Assembly (NCBI GenBank): GCA_020632655.1 | Contig: JACKFD010000008.1 | Location: forward strand, 1 to 64,000 | DNA from: Spirochaetaceae bacterium | GTDB lineage: Bacteria; Myxococcota_A; UBA9160; UBA4427 | Length of the DNA stretch: 64,000 nt | Direction of reading: 5' to 3' | In this document: piece by piece, positions 9,512 through 18,526 of the stretch | Layout of the letters: the number at the start of each line of letters is the position of its first letter | Numbering within the stretch: position 1 is the first letter of the stretch | Notes under the pieces: generated by a model | Database searches by the model: none | Told to the model about the DNA's origin: nothing | What the model saw: the letters and a program-made list of their open reading frames with translations, nothing else | Made by a program: the position numbers and the translations under genes

Positions 9512-10390
9512 TCAGGCGACCATCGACGCGAGCCCGCGCCGACCCGCCTCGCGCAGCCGCGCGCACTTCTCCTCGACCGGCATCGACGCCGCCTCCTCGA
9601 AGCCCCAGGGCGAAGCGAAGACGTGCGTCACGCCCATCCGCTCGAGCCGCGCGAGCTCCCGTCCGTCGAGCGGCGCCATCGGCGTGTAGTAGACGGCGAA
9701 GGCGCGCTGCGAGCGTCCCCCTTCGCGCCGCCGCGCGTCGATCTCCTGCAGCAGCGGCTCGAGCGCCTCGGGTGACGCGACGCTGATCGGCGGAATCCAG
9801 CCATCGCCGAGGCGCGCGGCACGTTCGAGCGCCGCGTCGCTCGCGCCCGCGCAGACGATCGGGATCGGACCGCCGACCGGCGGCCGCATGCGCACCCCCT
9901 CGACCCGGTAGGATTCGCCCGCGAAGTCGACTCGCTCGCCGGTCCAGAGGCGTCGGATCAGGTCGAGCATCTCCTCGGCGCGCCGACCGCGGCCCGCGAA
10001 GCGCTGGCCCATCAGCTCGATCTCCTCGCGGAGCCAGCCGATCCCGAAGCCGAAGGAGACGCGATGACCCGAGCCCCGGGCGAGGGTGCCCAGGGCCTTC
10101 GCGACGCCGAAGGGCTCCCGAGCGGGCAGCACGTAGACGGCGGTCAGGAATCGAAGGTGACGCGTGACCGCCGCCATCATCGCCGTCGCCACCCAGACGT
10201 CGGGATGGTCGTCCTCCGCCTGCCAGGGCAGCGCGCCGTCCTCCGCGTAGGGGAAGCGCGAACGCGTCTCGTCCACGTGCAGCACGTGGTCGGCGAGCGC
10301 GAGCGCGTCGAGCCCCGCGTCCTCGGCCGCGCGGGCGATCGCGCGATGCTCGTCGAAGGGAACGCGATAGAGGCTGCCGACGAACTTCAC
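9512..10390 (-). CDS. LLM-class F420-dependent-type oxidoreductase
   Basis: Luciferase-like TIM-barrel protein of 292 residues, of the TIGR03619-like F420-dependent group. Seen motifs are LADHVLHVDET near the N terminus, the LPAREPFGVAKALGTLA segment, GFGIGWLREEIE (~110) and IPIVCAGASDAALERAARLGDGWIP, all standard for LLM enzymes using F420 or FMN. The start is GTG at 10390, which overlaps the P450 stop codon as GTGA, showing translational coupling; a longer open frame upstream lies within the P450 gene and was discarded. It probably reduces or oxidises the same substrate as the P450. Cofactor choice (F420 or FMN) is inference from family similarity. Confidence 0.9.
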   Translation of the reverse strand: MKFVGSLYRVPFDEHRAIARAAEDAGLDALALADHVLHVDETRSRFPYAEDGALPWQAEDDHPDVWVATAMMAAVTRHLRFLTAVYVLPAREPFGVAKALGTLARGSGHRVSFGFGIGWLREEIELMGQRFAGRGRRAEEMLDLIRRLWTGERVDFAGESYRVEGVRMRPPVGGPIPIVCAGASDAALERAARLGDGWIPPISVASPEALEPLLQEIDARRREGGRSQRAFAVYYTPMAPLDGRELARLERMGVTHVFASPWGFEEAASMPVEEKCARLREAGRRGLASMVA

Positions 10391-11589
10391 GTCTCGGCGC
10401 CCTCGCCCGACACCGGCTCGAACTCGATCGGCAGCGAGAGCCAGCCGCGCACGTACTCCGTCCGCGCGAAATGCGCCTCGTCGCGACACACGACGTAGTC
10501 GGGCACGAGCGCGAGCAGCTCCTCGAGCGCGACGCGCGCCTCGACCATCGCGATCTGGCGTCCGAGGCAGAGGTGCAGCCCGTTGCCGAAGGCGAGCGTA
10601 CGCGGGGCGCTCCGCCGGACGTCGAAGCGTGCGGGGCGATCGAACTCGCGCGGATCGCGATTGGCGGCGGGAAAGAGGAAGCAGATCCGCTCGCCGGGCT
10701 CGAAGCGACGCCCCCCGACCTCGACGGGTGCGAGCACCGTGCGCCCCTGGAACTGGGTCGGCGTGTCGATCCGGACCGCCTCCTGGAACGCGCCCGGCAC
10801 GAGGCGCGGGTCGTGCGCGACGGCGCGGCGCTGGTCCGGCTCCTGCTCGAGGCGATCGACGGTCGCCGAGAGCGCCTTCGGAAAGCTGTCGGAGGCGGCG
10901 ATCAGCAGGTTCACGACGACGTGGACGAGTGCCTCGTCGTCGAGGCGTCGGCCCTCGATTTCGCAGCTGATCAGGTCGGCCGAGAGCCCCGTCGCCCGAT
11001 CGGGTGCACGGCGCAGGTCCCGAACGAAGTCGCCGACCCAGGCGTAGAGCTCGGCGGCCGCCTGCTCGGCCTTCTCGGTCTCGCCGCGATGGCCGGGACG
11101 ACGATGGAAGAAGGCGTTCATGCGGGCCGGGATCGACGGCGCGTGCTCGAGCGGAAAGCCGAGCAGACGACAGGCCATGTGCGAGGAGATGCGCGCGCCG
11201 AGATCCCGGGCGACGTCGAGACGCCCGGTCGGCGCGGCAGCGTCGAGACTCTCGCGCGCGAGGGACCGGATCTCGGCCTCCCAGCCCGCCGCCGCCCCCG
11301 GCCGGAAATGCGGACTCAGGACGGCGCGCATCGCCGTATGACGCGGCGGATCCATCTGACTCGGCATGAGCGGATTCGCGGGCACGCCGAGCAGGAGCTG
11401 CGAGGGGGTGATGCCGCCCGCGACGGAGAGATTCCGGCTCTGGGTCGCCGCCCAGATGTCCTCGAAGCGCGCGAGGAAGGTCGCGTCGAGGGCCTCGTGG
11501 TAGTGGACCGGGCTCTCCGCGAGCAGACGTTCGTAGAAGGGGTATGGATCGTCGAGGAAGGCCTCGGAATAGGGATCGAACTCGACCAT
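10387..11589 (-). CDS. Cytochrome P450
   Basis: Soluble bacterial P450 of 400 residues. The heme-thiolate loop is FGNGLHLCLGRQIA with the axial ligand at C341; the K-helix ExxR is E270-R273 (EAVR); the I-helix oxygen-activation motif is AASDS (231-235), slightly off the usual AGxDT but keeping the acid-alcohol pair. Length and the PSQMDPPRHTAMRAVLSPHF region fit class I P450s fed by ferredoxin, but no ferredoxin or reductase gene is nearby. ATG at 11589 follows GGGGGAG. It is coupled to the LLM gene by a GTGA overlap and lies 86 bp after the TetR gene, so the three likely form one unit acting on a terpenoid, steroid or fatty-acid-like compound. That substrate guess is inference. Confidence 0.95.
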   Translation of the reverse strand: MVEFDPYSEAFLDDPYPFYERLLAESPVHYHEALDATFLARFEDIWAATQSRNLSVAGGITPSQLLLGVPANPLMPSQMDPPRHTAMRAVLSPHFRPGAAAGWEAEIRSLARESLDAAAPTGRLDVARDLGARISSHMACRLLGFPLEHAPSIPARMNAFFHRRPGHRGETEKAEQAAAELYAWVGDFVRDLRRAPDRATGLSADLISCEIEGRRLDDEALVHVVVNLLIAASDSFPKALSATVDRLEQEPDQRRAVAHDPRLVPGAFQEAVRIDTPTQFQGRTVLAPVEVGGRRFEPGERICFLFPAANRDPREFDRPARFDVRRSAPRTLAFGNGLHLCLGRQIAMVEARVALEELLALVPDYVVCRDEAHFARTEYVRGWLSLPIEFEPVSGEGAET

Positions 11590-11675
11590 CCCCGCCTCTC
11601 CCCCGAAGACCGCCGTCGTGCCTCGACTGGATCCGCGGCCGCCCTCGCCGGCCCCCTCGCGAACCGACGGCCGCC

Positions 11676-12392
11676 TCAGCGGCGATCGCCGGCCGCCTCC
11701 AGATCCGACTCGCCGGCGGCGCCCTCGCCCGCCGCCGCGTCCTCGCCGATCGGCAGCTTCGATTCCCCCGGCTCGACCAGCATGCCGCGCAGCAGCAGCT
11801 CGATCGCGAAGCCGTAGGTCTCGCGGAAGGGTCGACCGCGGATCTTGCGGCGACCGCGCACGTTGTCGTGGTCGAGCAGTGCCGTCGCCTGGGTCCAGAA
11901 CGCCTGCGCCGCGAGCCAGGTGTCGATCGGCACGATCTCGCCGCGCGCGACGCCCTCGTCGAGCACGCGTTGGGTGATCTCGAGCGAGCGCTTCCAGTTG
12001 TCGGCGATGCGGTCGGTCAGGTCGCCGGGCAGCTCGCCGATCAGCGCCTCGTTGTCCACGGCCCAGAAGATCCGGAAGGCGTCGGGGTTCCGGATCCAAT
12101 GCTCCGCGTAGTCGTGCCAGAGCTTGCGGATCCGATCCGCCGTCGAGAGCGACTCGGTCCGCGCCACCCGCGACTCGGCGGCCGTGAAGAAGTCCTTGCT
12201 GTCCTCGCCGAGCACCCAGACGTAGAGCGCCGCCTTGCTCGGGAAGTAGCGGTAGACGGCGCCCTTCGAGACGTTGGCGATCGAGGCGATCTCGTCGACG
12301 TTCGCTCCGAGGTAGTCCTCGCGGTAGAAGACCTGGCGCGCGGCATCGAGGATCGCCTGCCGCGTCTTCGACTTCTTCTCGCTCCGGCTCAT
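11676..12392 (-). CDS. TetR-family regulator
   Basis: TetR/AcrR repressor of 238 residues. The N-terminal helix-turn-helix is clear: TRQAILDAARQVFYREDY, then VDEIASIANVSKGAVYRYF with the YRYFPSKAAL signature. The C-terminal ligand domain (about 70-215) is alpha-helical with no recognisable ligand class, and the tail after about 215 is acidic and Gly/Ala rich. ATG at 12392 follows GGGAG at good spacing; a longer in-frame start upstream lacks a ribosome site. It heads the P450-LLM-2OG strand and is divergent from ppnP across 256 bp, so it probably represses its own unit. I saw no convincing operator palindrome in that gap. Confidence 0.93.
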   Translation of the reverse strand: MSRSEKKSKTRQAILDAARQVFYREDYLGANVDEIASIANVSKGAVYRYFPSKAALYVWVLGEDSKDFFTAAESRVARTESLSTADRIRKLWHDYAEHWIRNPDAFRIFWAVDNEALIGELPGDLTDRIADNWKRSLEITQRVLDEGVARGEIVPIDTWLAAQAFWTQATALLDHDNVRGRRKIRGRPFRETYGFAIELLLRGMLVEPGESKLPIGEDAAAGEGAAGESDLEAAGDRR

Positions 12393-12648
12393 CGTCGGTC
12401 TCCCGGCCCCTCGATCGGGCGCGACCCGGTCGCCGTCCAACGGGCCCGCCAGTCTACCAGCCACAAGGGGGATGCCCCAGACGCCGGAGTGTCGGGCAAG
12501 GGGGCCGACGGCCCGCGCCGGCCGACCTCCAGACGCCAGCGAGCGCGCCCGGCCGGCTCGCCTCCGCCCGACACGTCGCTACGCTTGCGCGACGCCCGCG
12601 GCGGGCCCGAGCCGGGTCCGATGCCGCCGCGCATGAGGAGCACACGCC

Positions 12649-12930
12649 TTGCTGCCGGTGAACGAGTACTTCGAGGGGAAGGTCAAGTCGATCGGATTCC
12701 AGGCCGGGAAGCTGCCCGCGACGGTCGGCGTGATGGCCCCGGGCGAGTACGAGTTCGGCACGAGCCAGAAGGAGACGATGACCGTCGTCTCCGGCGCCCT
12801 CGTCGTGAAGCTGCCCGGCGCATCGGACTGGCAGCGCTTCGAGGCCGGTGCGTCCTTCGTCGTCGCCGCGAACCAGCGCTTCCAGCTCCAGGTCGCGACG
12901 GACACCGCCTATCTCTGCACCTACGAGTGA
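12649..12930 (+). CDS. ppnP: Pyrimidine/purine nucleoside phosphorylase PpnP
   Basis: Small cupin-fold protein of 93 residues matching the YaiE/PpnP (DUF1255) family along its full length: NEYFEGKVKSIGFQ, then SVGVM-like TVGVMAPGEYEF, KETMTVVSGALVVKLPG, and the end TAYLCTYE. The family splits diverse nucleosides with phosphate to free bases and ribose-1-phosphate. The start is TTG at 12649, set by alignment to the family N terminus and by GAGGAG nine bases upstream; GTG at 12658 is the alternative. The next gene on the strand, a zinc dehydrogenase, begins 69 bp later. A nucleoside hydrolase at 16258 is functionally related but not linked. Confidence 0.93.
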   Translation: MLPVNEYFEGKVKSIGFQAGKLPATVGVMAPGEYEFGTSQKETMTVVSGALVVKLPGASDWQRFEAGASFVVAANQRFQLQVATDTAYLCTYE

Positions 12931-12999
12931 ACTGTCGCTTGCCCCGACCCTGAGCCGACGCGTGATCGCTCGCTTCCGCCGAACGGAGACCCCGCCATC

Positions 13000-14028
13000 A
13001 TGAAGACCGCACTGCTCGAAGAAGGCGTCCTCGCCATCCGCGACCTCCCGACTCCCGAGCCCGGCCACGAGCAGGCCCGCATCCGGATCCGCTCGGCCGG
13101 CGTCTGCCACTCGGATCTGCACATCGTGCGCGGCGACTGGGCCTTCGTCCCACGCTCGGGCGTCGTCGGCCATGAAGCGATCGGCGTGGTCGAGGCCCTC
13201 GGGCCCGGCGCCGAACGCTTCGTCTCGGTCGGCGACCGCGTGATCCTCGGCCTCGGCGGAACCGGGGGCGGCTACTGGTGCGGCGCCTGCGAGTACTGCC
13301 TCTCGGGCTCGCCGCGTCATTGCGCCCAGACCCAGGGCATCATGGGCACCTTCGCCGAGGAGTTCTGCGTCTGGGCGAAGTCGCTCGTCGTCCTGCCCGA
13401 CGCCGTCGGCGACGAGGAGGCGCCGCTCGCCTGCGGCGGGCTCACGGCCTACGGCGCCGTCAAGAAGCTCCTGAAGCACGGCGTCCTGCCCGGCCGCAAG
13501 GTCGCCGTCGTCGGCGCCGCCGGCGGCCTCGGCCACTACGCCGTCCAGCTCGCCAGCGCCTTCGGCTACGACGTGATCGGCATCGACCTGGGCGAAGAGC
13601 GGCTGCGCTTCATCGAGTCCCTCGGCGCCCATCGCGCCCTCGACGCGAACGACGCCCAGACCGTGATCGAGCAGGAGTACGGCGGCGTCGACGCGAGCCT
13701 CGTCTTCTCCGCGCGCATCGCCGGCTTCGAGCTCGGCCTGCGCTGTCTGCGCCGCGGCGGGCTCTTCGTCGCCGTCGGACTCCCGGCGACGAGCGAAGGC
13801 AACCTGCAGATCAACCCCTTCGAGTTCTTCTTCAAGGACCCGACCCTCGTCTACTCCGCCGTCGGGAACGTGCAGGACATGCGCGAGCTCGTCGATCTCG
13901 CCGCAGCGGGTCGAGTCAAGAGCCACATCGGCCGCCAGGGCGCCCTCTCCGACCTGCCCGCGATCTTCGACGAGCTCGAGTCGGGGAAATACGTCGGACG
14001 GGCGGTGATCACGGATCTGACGCGTTAG
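13000..14028 (+). CDS. Zinc-dependent alcohol dehydrogenase (MDR family)
   Basis: Zinc alcohol dehydrogenase of 342 residues. The catalytic zinc ligands are in AGVCHSDLH (Cys, followed by the proton-relay HSD) and GHEAIG (His-Glu). The structural zinc loop is present in modified form: CGACEYCLSGSPRHC gives four Cys, with an extra Gly-rich insert (GGTGGGYW) before it. The coenzyme loop is VVGAAGGLGHYAVQLA and the acidic strand ending VIGIDL suggests NAD(H) rather than NADP(H). It probably oxidises a primary or aryl alcohol. A GGAG lies 12 bases before ATG 13000. The stop overlaps the convergent flavin oxidoreductase stop by 4 bp. Confidence 0.93.
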   Translation: MKTALLEEGVLAIRDLPTPEPGHEQARIRIRSAGVCHSDLHIVRGDWAFVPRSGVVGHEAIGVVEALGPGAERFVSVGDRVILGLGGTGGGYWCGACEYCLSGSPRHCAQTQGIMGTFAEEFCVWAKSLVVLPDAVGDEEAPLACGGLTAYGAVKKLLKHGVLPGRKVAVVGAAGGLGHYAVQLASAFGYDVIGIDLGEERLRFIESLGAHRALDANDAQTVIEQEYGGVDASLVFSARIAGFELGLRCLRRGGLFVAVGLPATSEGNLQINPFEFFFKDPTLVYSAVGNVQDMRELVDLAAAGRVKSHIGRQGALSDLPAIFDELESGKYVGRAVITDLTR

Positions 14029-15218
14029 GCGGAGGTCGCTCCGGCCCGCCTGCCCTCCTCGACCAGCACGCAATGGGTGCCGGCGTAGATCGACGCCATG
14101 CACTTGTTGCAGTGCACGCAGAGGGACTCGCTCGCTTCACCCCGCGCCATCCGGTTCACGAGCTCCGGATCCCGCACGAGCCCGCGCCCCATCGCCACGA
14201 ACTCGAAGCCCTCGGCCATCGCCCGCTCGATCGTGTCCCGCCGATTGATCCCGCCGAGCATCACGAGCGGCATCGAGAGCGCGTCCCGGAACTGCCGCGC
14301 GTAGGACCGGAAGTAGGCCTCCTCGAAGGGGTAGGCCTTGAAGAAGAAGCGCCCGAAGAGTTTGAGGCCAAGTGCCACCGCCTTCGGCATCGACGCCGCC
14401 ATCTCCTCGACCGGCGCCTCGCCCCGGAACAGGTACATCGGATTCTGCAGCGAGCTCCCACCCGTCAGCTCGAGCGCATCGAGGCCGCCATCCGCCTCGA
14501 GCATCCGCGCGACCTCGAGACTCTCGTCGAGCCAGAGCCCCCCCGGCACGCCGTCGGCCATGTTGAGCTTCGCGAGCACGGCCATCCGATCGCCCGCCAC
14601 CTCCCGCACGGCCTTGACGATCTCGCGGGCGAAGCGCGCGCGATTCCCGATCGACCCGCCCCACTCGTCGCGCCGCCGGTTCAGCTTCGGCGAGAGGAAC
14701 TCGCTCGGCAGGTAGCCGTGCCCGAGATGCACCTCGACGGCGTCGAAGCCGGCCTCGCGCAGGCGTCGCGTGGCAGCGGCGAAGTCGCCGACGATGCGCC
14801 GGATGTCGGCGACGGAGGCCTCGCGCGTGCGCTTCATCGCGAGCGGGCTGAAGATGCGCGAGGGTCCGATCGCGGGCAGACCGACGCCGGCGGCGACCGC
14901 ACCGGCGTGGCCGATCTGCGCCGAGACGGCGGCTCCCTCGCCGTGCACGGCGTCGGCGAGGCGCCGCAGACCGGGCACGACCTCGTCCCGCAGGACGAGC
15001 TCGTTCGGCGTGCCGGCCCCCTCCGGCGAGACCGCCAGGAAGGCGACGGTCGACATCGCGACCCCGCCCTTCGCCATCGCACGATGGAAGGCGACGAGCC
15101 TGTCGCTCACGGTCTGGTCGCCGGTCATGCCCTCGAAGGTCGCGGCCTTGAGGATGCGGTTGCGGAGATCGATCGGACCGAGCCGGGCCGGGGCGAAGGG
15201 ATCGGGCGCGTGTGTCAT
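14025..15218 (-). CDS. NADH:flavin oxidoreductase / Old Yellow Enzyme family
   Basis: FMN TIM-barrel enzyme of 397 residues. Family markers are the N-terminal PARLGPIDLRNRILKAATFE, the AQIGHAGAVA strand, the substrate-binding HLGHGYLPSEFLSPKLNRR segment, WGGSIGNRARF, and VAMGRGLVRDPELVNRM at the FMN phosphate site. A C-terminal Cys pair CVHCNKC resembles the 4Fe-4S cluster start of 2,4-dienoyl-CoA-reductase-type members, but the protein stops soon after and lacks the second flavin domain, so it acts as a stand-alone ene-reductase. ATG at 15218 lies only 53 bp from the divergent PhyH-like gene. Its stop codon overlaps that of the alcohol dehydrogenase. Confidence 0.92.
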   Translation of the reverse strand: MTHAPDPFAPARLGPIDLRNRILKAATFEGMTGDQTVSDRLVAFHRAMAKGGVAMSTVAFLAVSPEGAGTPNELVLRDEVVPGLRRLADAVHGEGAAVSAQIGHAGAVAAGVGLPAIGPSRIFSPLAMKRTREASVADIRRIVGDFAAATRRLREAGFDAVEVHLGHGYLPSEFLSPKLNRRRDEWGGSIGNRARFAREIVKAVREVAGDRMAVLAKLNMADGVPGGLWLDESLEVARMLEADGGLDALELTGGSSLQNPMYLFRGEAPVEEMAASMPKAVALGLKLFGRFFFKAYPFEEAYFRSYARQFRDALSMPLVMLGGINRRDTIERAMAEGFEFVAMGRGLVRDPELVNRMARGEASESLCVHCNKCMASIYAGTHCVLVEEGRRAGATSA

Positions 15219-15271
15219 GCTTCGATTCTCACTCCGGGTGGCGAACGGCGCCAGCGTCGAAGGAGATGCCC

Positions 15272-16132
15272 ATGTCCGACCTCGTCCATCTCGATGCCCG
15301 CACGGCGCGCGTCGAGGACATCCTCCCGATCCTCGACCGCGACGCGGCCCTCGTCCTCGAGAATGCGCTCGATCCGGGTGCGGCCTCTGCGATCCTCCGC
15401 GAGCTCGCGCCCTTCATCGCCGGTACCCGCCCCTTCGACGACGACTTCGTCGGTCGCCAGACGACCCGGACCGGCGGCCTCGTCGCGCGCTCGAAGACCG
15501 CACGCATCGCCGTGACACATCCGCTCGTGCTCGCCGTCGCGGGGGCCTTCCTCGGCCGTCACGCCACGAACTTCCAGCTCAACCTCACGCAGATCATGCG
15601 GCTCCTGCCCGGCGAGAAGGCCCAGGGGCTGCATCGCGATCGCTACCTCTGGAGCCGTGCGCTGCCCCCCGCGATCGAGCCCATGCTGAACGGCATGTGG
15701 GCGCTCACGCCGTTCACGGAGGAGAATGGCGCGACCCGCGTCATCCCCGGCAGCCAGAGCTGGGACTGGGATCGCGCCGGCCGACCGGAGGAGACGATTC
15801 CGGCCGAGATGCCCCTCGGCGCCATGCTCCTCTATACGGGCAGCGTCGTACACGGCGGCGGTGCGAACCGATCGAAGGCGCCGCGCATCGGCATGAACAT
15901 CACCTACCTGCTCGGCTGGCTGCGGCAGGAGGAGAACCAGTACCTCTCGTGTCCGCCGGAGATCGCCCGCGACCTCGACCCCGCGCTCCAGGCGCTGCTC
16001 GGCTACACGGTCGGCAACGGCTCCCTCGGCTACTTCTCGCCGCCTACGCCCTCGGCCGACCACGTCGACACGCTTCCGCCCGAGGCGGCGCTCGGTCGGA
16101 GCGCGGCAGCGACGGAGCAGCAGCCCTTCTGA
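15272..16132 (+). CDS. Phytanoyl-CoA dioxygenase (PhyH)-family oxygenase
   Basis: Fe(II)/2-oxoglutarate dioxygenase of 286 residues in the PhyH family. Iron ligands are read in GLHRDRYLW (His-x-Asp) and in SVVHGGGANRS (distal His), with the arginine that binds 2-oxoglutarate in the latter stretch. The sequence GMWALTPFTEENGATRVIPGSQ is a strong PhyH hallmark. The start is ATG at 15272 because AAGGAG stands six bases upstream; ATG at 15266 overlaps that site and an earlier ATG at 15212 has none. It is divergent from the OYE homologue with 53 bp between them. Members hydroxylate fatty acyl chains or secondary metabolites; the substrate here is unknown. Confidence 0.9.
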   Translation: MSDLVHLDARTARVEDILPILDRDAALVLENALDPGAASAILRELAPFIAGTRPFDDDFVGRQTTRTGGLVARSKTARIAVTHPLVLAVAGAFLGRHATNFQLNLTQIMRLLPGEKAQGLHRDRYLWSRALPPAIEPMLNGMWALTPFTEENGATRVIPGSQSWDWDRAGRPEETIPAEMPLGAMLLYTGSVVHGGGANRSKAPRIGMNITYLLGWLRQEENQYLSCPPEIARDLDPALQALLGYTVGNGSLGYFSPPTPSADHVDTLPPEAALGRSAAATEQQPF

Positions 16133-16257
16133 GCCGATGCCCCTACCACCCGAGCACGCGAGCCGCGTGATCGGTTCCGTTTGAATCGACCCGAGACGCC
16201 GGTCATCCTCTCCCGATCCCGTCGGATCGACGCGCACGTCGGGGAGCGAGGCGCCCA

Positions 16258-17262
16258 TTGAGGATCTGGATCGACACCGACCTCGGCAGCGACGTCGACG
16301 ATGCACTCGCCCTCGCGTACGCGCTGCGTCATCCCGAGCTGGAGCTGGTCGGCGTCTCGACGGTCTTCGGCGACGTCTCCCTTCGCACCCGGATCACACG
16401 GGCCCTGCTCGAAGTCGCGGGCCAGGCGAGCGTCCCCGTCGTCACGGGGCTCGGCGCGCCGCTCACGCCGGACCGGCCCGGGCGCATGTTCGGTCACGAG
16501 GGCCTCGGCCTGCTGCCCGAACCGCGCCCCGTTCTCGAGTCGCGATCGAACCCGGGCGCGGGGGAACGGATCGCGGCGATCGCCGACGCTCTCGACGCGA
16601 CGCGCCCCGACCTGCTCGTCGCGATCGGCCCGCTCACGAACCTCGCCGCCCTCGTCCTCGCCGACCACGCCCTGCCGCCGCTGGTCGTGATGGGCGGCCG
16701 CTTCACGGCCGAGCCGCTGCCCGGGATGCTGCCGGAGATCCCGGAGTGGAACTGGTGGTGTGATCCGGTCGCCGTACAGACCGTCCTGGCCGCGCCCCTC
16801 GCCGCGCCGCCGCGCGTCGTGCCCCTCGACGTCACGTGGTCGACCCGGCTCGAGGCCGGCGATCTCGAACGCCTCGCCGGCGGTGACGCGCTGGCGCGTA
16901 CGCTGGCCCGCCTCGGCGACGAGTGGCTCGTCGCGCAGCGCGATCGGCTCGGCGCACGCGAGCCCTGCATCCGGCTCCACGACCCGCTCGCCCTCGTCTG
17001 TCTCACGCACCCCGATCTCGTTGCGTTCTCGGACACCCGGATCCGGGTCGGCGACGCGGGCGACACACGGCCCGATCCGACCGCCGCGCTCGTCCGGGTC
17101 GCCGGGCCGGTCGACAACGCCGCGCTCCGCACGTGCCTGCTCGACATGTGGCTCGGAAGGGCGCGTCGTCAGGGGACGGGCTCCCCCTCGTCGATCCAGC
17201 CCCCGGCTGCACGCAGGAACGCGAAGGCCGGCAGCGCGAAGACGGCGGTCAGGGCGAAGTAG
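16258..17262 (+). CDS. Nucleoside hydrolase (IUNH family)
   Basis: Inosine-uridine-preferring nucleoside hydrolase-like enzyme of 334 residues that would split nucleosides into base and ribose. The calcium-binding N terminus IDTDLGSDVDDALALAYA is the family signature in its GSDVDD variant. AIGPLTNLAAL, VVMGGRF and the C-terminal CIRLHDPLALVCL (catalytic His-Asp) complete the active site. The start is TTG at 16258 because the signature begins immediately after it and GGGGAG precedes it. The last ~31 codons are antisense to the MFS gene (94-bp tail-to-tail overlap) and are polar and lysine/arginine rich, unlike the family, so this tail is probably dispensable. Confidence 0.92.
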   Translation: MRIWIDTDLGSDVDDALALAYALRHPELELVGVSTVFGDVSLRTRITRALLEVAGQASVPVVTGLGAPLTPDRPGRMFGHEGLGLLPEPRPVLESRSNPGAGERIAAIADALDATRPDLLVAIGPLTNLAALVLADHALPPLVVMGGRFTAEPLPGMLPEIPEWNWWCDPVAVQTVLAAPLAAPPRVVPLDVTWSTRLEAGDLERLAGGDALARTLARLGDEWLVAQRDRLGAREPCIRLHDPLALVCLTHPDLVAFSDTRIRVGDAGDTRPDPTAALVRVAGPVDNAALRTCLLDMWLGRARRQGTGSPSSIQPPAARRNAKAGSAKTAVRAK

Positions 17263-18386
17263 GCGGCGTAGTCGAGGCGCTGCGCCAGCCAGCCCGACGG
17301 CACGGCGACGAGCGACCCCGCCAGCGCGTAGAGCGCGGTCAGCGTCGCGTACTGCACGGCCGCGTGTCGCTTCTCGCAGACGTGCATCAGGTACGACATG
17401 AAGGCCGCCGTCGCGAGTCCGCCGCAGAAGGACTCGGCGATCGACGCCGCGTATACGCCACTGCGCCCGCTCTCGGGGAGCGCCGCCGCCGCCGCGTAGG
17501 TCAGGTTCGAGCCGAGCGCGAGCAGACCGAGCCAGACGAGCGAGCGCGCGATGCCGAAGCGTCGCACGAAGGCCCCTCCCACGAGCGCCCCGACGACGGT
17601 CGCGAGCGCGCCGAGGGTCGTCGACACGAGCGCGATCTCCTCGTCCGCGAAGCCCCGATCGACCCAGAAGGGCTTGACCATCGGCCCCATCGCCCGATCG
17701 CCCACCCGGTAGAGCATCACGAAGAGCGCGACGCCCAGCAGCTCGGGCCGCGAGAGCCAGGTCGTGAAGGCACCATCGCGCGGATGCCCGGACGGGTCCG
17801 GCGAATCGGGCGACGCCGACCGGCGCGTCGCCAGCCGCGGTGTCGCGCGTAGGCCCACGGCCATCGCGAGCGAGAGCCCCGCCGCGACGGCGAAGGTCCC
17901 GCTCCAACCGAGGAAGCGCGGCAGGAAGAGCAGCCCGCCCCCGGCCGCGATCAGCCCGGCTCGATAGGCGCCGACGCGCACCGAATTTGCCGGCCCCTCC
18001 TCCCCCCGGTCGACGAGACCGATCGTGTAGGCGTCGATCGCGACGTCCTGGGTCGCCGACGCGAGGCAGAAGAGCGCGAAGGCGGCCCAGACGAGGGGGC
18101 CGATCCGATCGACGGGCGGCGCGACGGCGAGTACCGCGAGCGCCGCGGCCATCACGACGAGCGCGCCGGCGATCCAATGCTGCCGCTCGCCGTGGCGATC
18201 GACGAGCGGCGACCAGAGCACCTTCGCCGACCAGGCCATCGAGAGGCCGGAGAGCAGCCCGATCTCCGCGAGGGACACGCCCGACCGGCGCAGGTAGACC
18301 GGCCAGACGTCCATGTAGACGCCCATCGGGAAGCCCTCGATCACGTACACGAGCGCGATCACCCAGAGCTTGCGCGTCAGCGACAT
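17169..18386 (-). CDS. AmpG/PAT-like MFS transporter
   Basis: MFS permease of 405 residues with about twelve transmembrane segments. YVIEGFPMGVYMDVWPVYLRRSGVSLAEIG at the first helix (quoted in pieces: EGFPMGVYMDVWPVYL) and the helix 4-5 sequence ATQDVAIDAYTIGL are hallmarks of the AmpG/acetyl-CoA transporter branch (DVAIDA motif). AmpG imports muropeptides; the substrate here could also differ. ATG at 18386 is preceded by GGGGGTGAC, which lies in the 3' arm of a GC hairpin at 18391-18412 that could hide the ribosome site. It is divergent from the protease gene (140 bp) and its 3' end overlaps the nucleoside hydrolase gene by 94 bp. Confidence 0.9.
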   Translation of the reverse strand: MSLTRKLWVIALVYVIEGFPMGVYMDVWPVYLRRSGVSLAEIGLLSGLSMAWSAKVLWSPLVDRHGERQHWIAGALVVMAAALAVLAVAPPVDRIGPLVWAAFALFCLASATQDVAIDAYTIGLVDRGEEGPANSVRVGAYRAGLIAAGGGLLFLPRFLGWSGTFAVAAGLSLAMAVGLRATPRLATRRSASPDSPDPSGHPRDGAFTTWLSRPELLGVALFVMLYRVGDRAMGPMVKPFWVDRGFADEEIALVSTTLGALATVVGALVGGAFVRRFGIARSLVWLGLLALGSNLTYAAAAALPESGRSGVYAASIAESFCGGLATAAFMSYLMHVCEKRHAAVQYATLTALYALAGSLVAVPSGWLAQRLDYAAYFALTAVFALPAFAFLRAAGGWIDEGEPVP

Positions 18387-18390
18387 GTCA

Positions 18391-18412
18391 CCCCCGCTGC
18401 GAGTATCGGGGG
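18391..18412 (-). promoter_or_regulatory. Hairpin that could sequester the MFS ribosome site
   Basis: In the minus-strand mRNA, CCCCCG pairs with CGGGGG across a 10-base loop. The 3' arm is the Shine-Dalgarno sequence of the MFS gene, ending four bases before its AUG, so folding would block initiation. No riboswitch class is recognised. Confidence 0.45.
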
Positions 18413-18526
18413 CCCGTCCCCGCCAGGCCAGGCCGATCCAGCCGAGACCGAGGGCCGACGCACGCAAGCCCTTGCGCAGGGCGCGCGGAGCCCATACCCA
18501 TCCGATGCGAAGACGAGCTGGAATCG

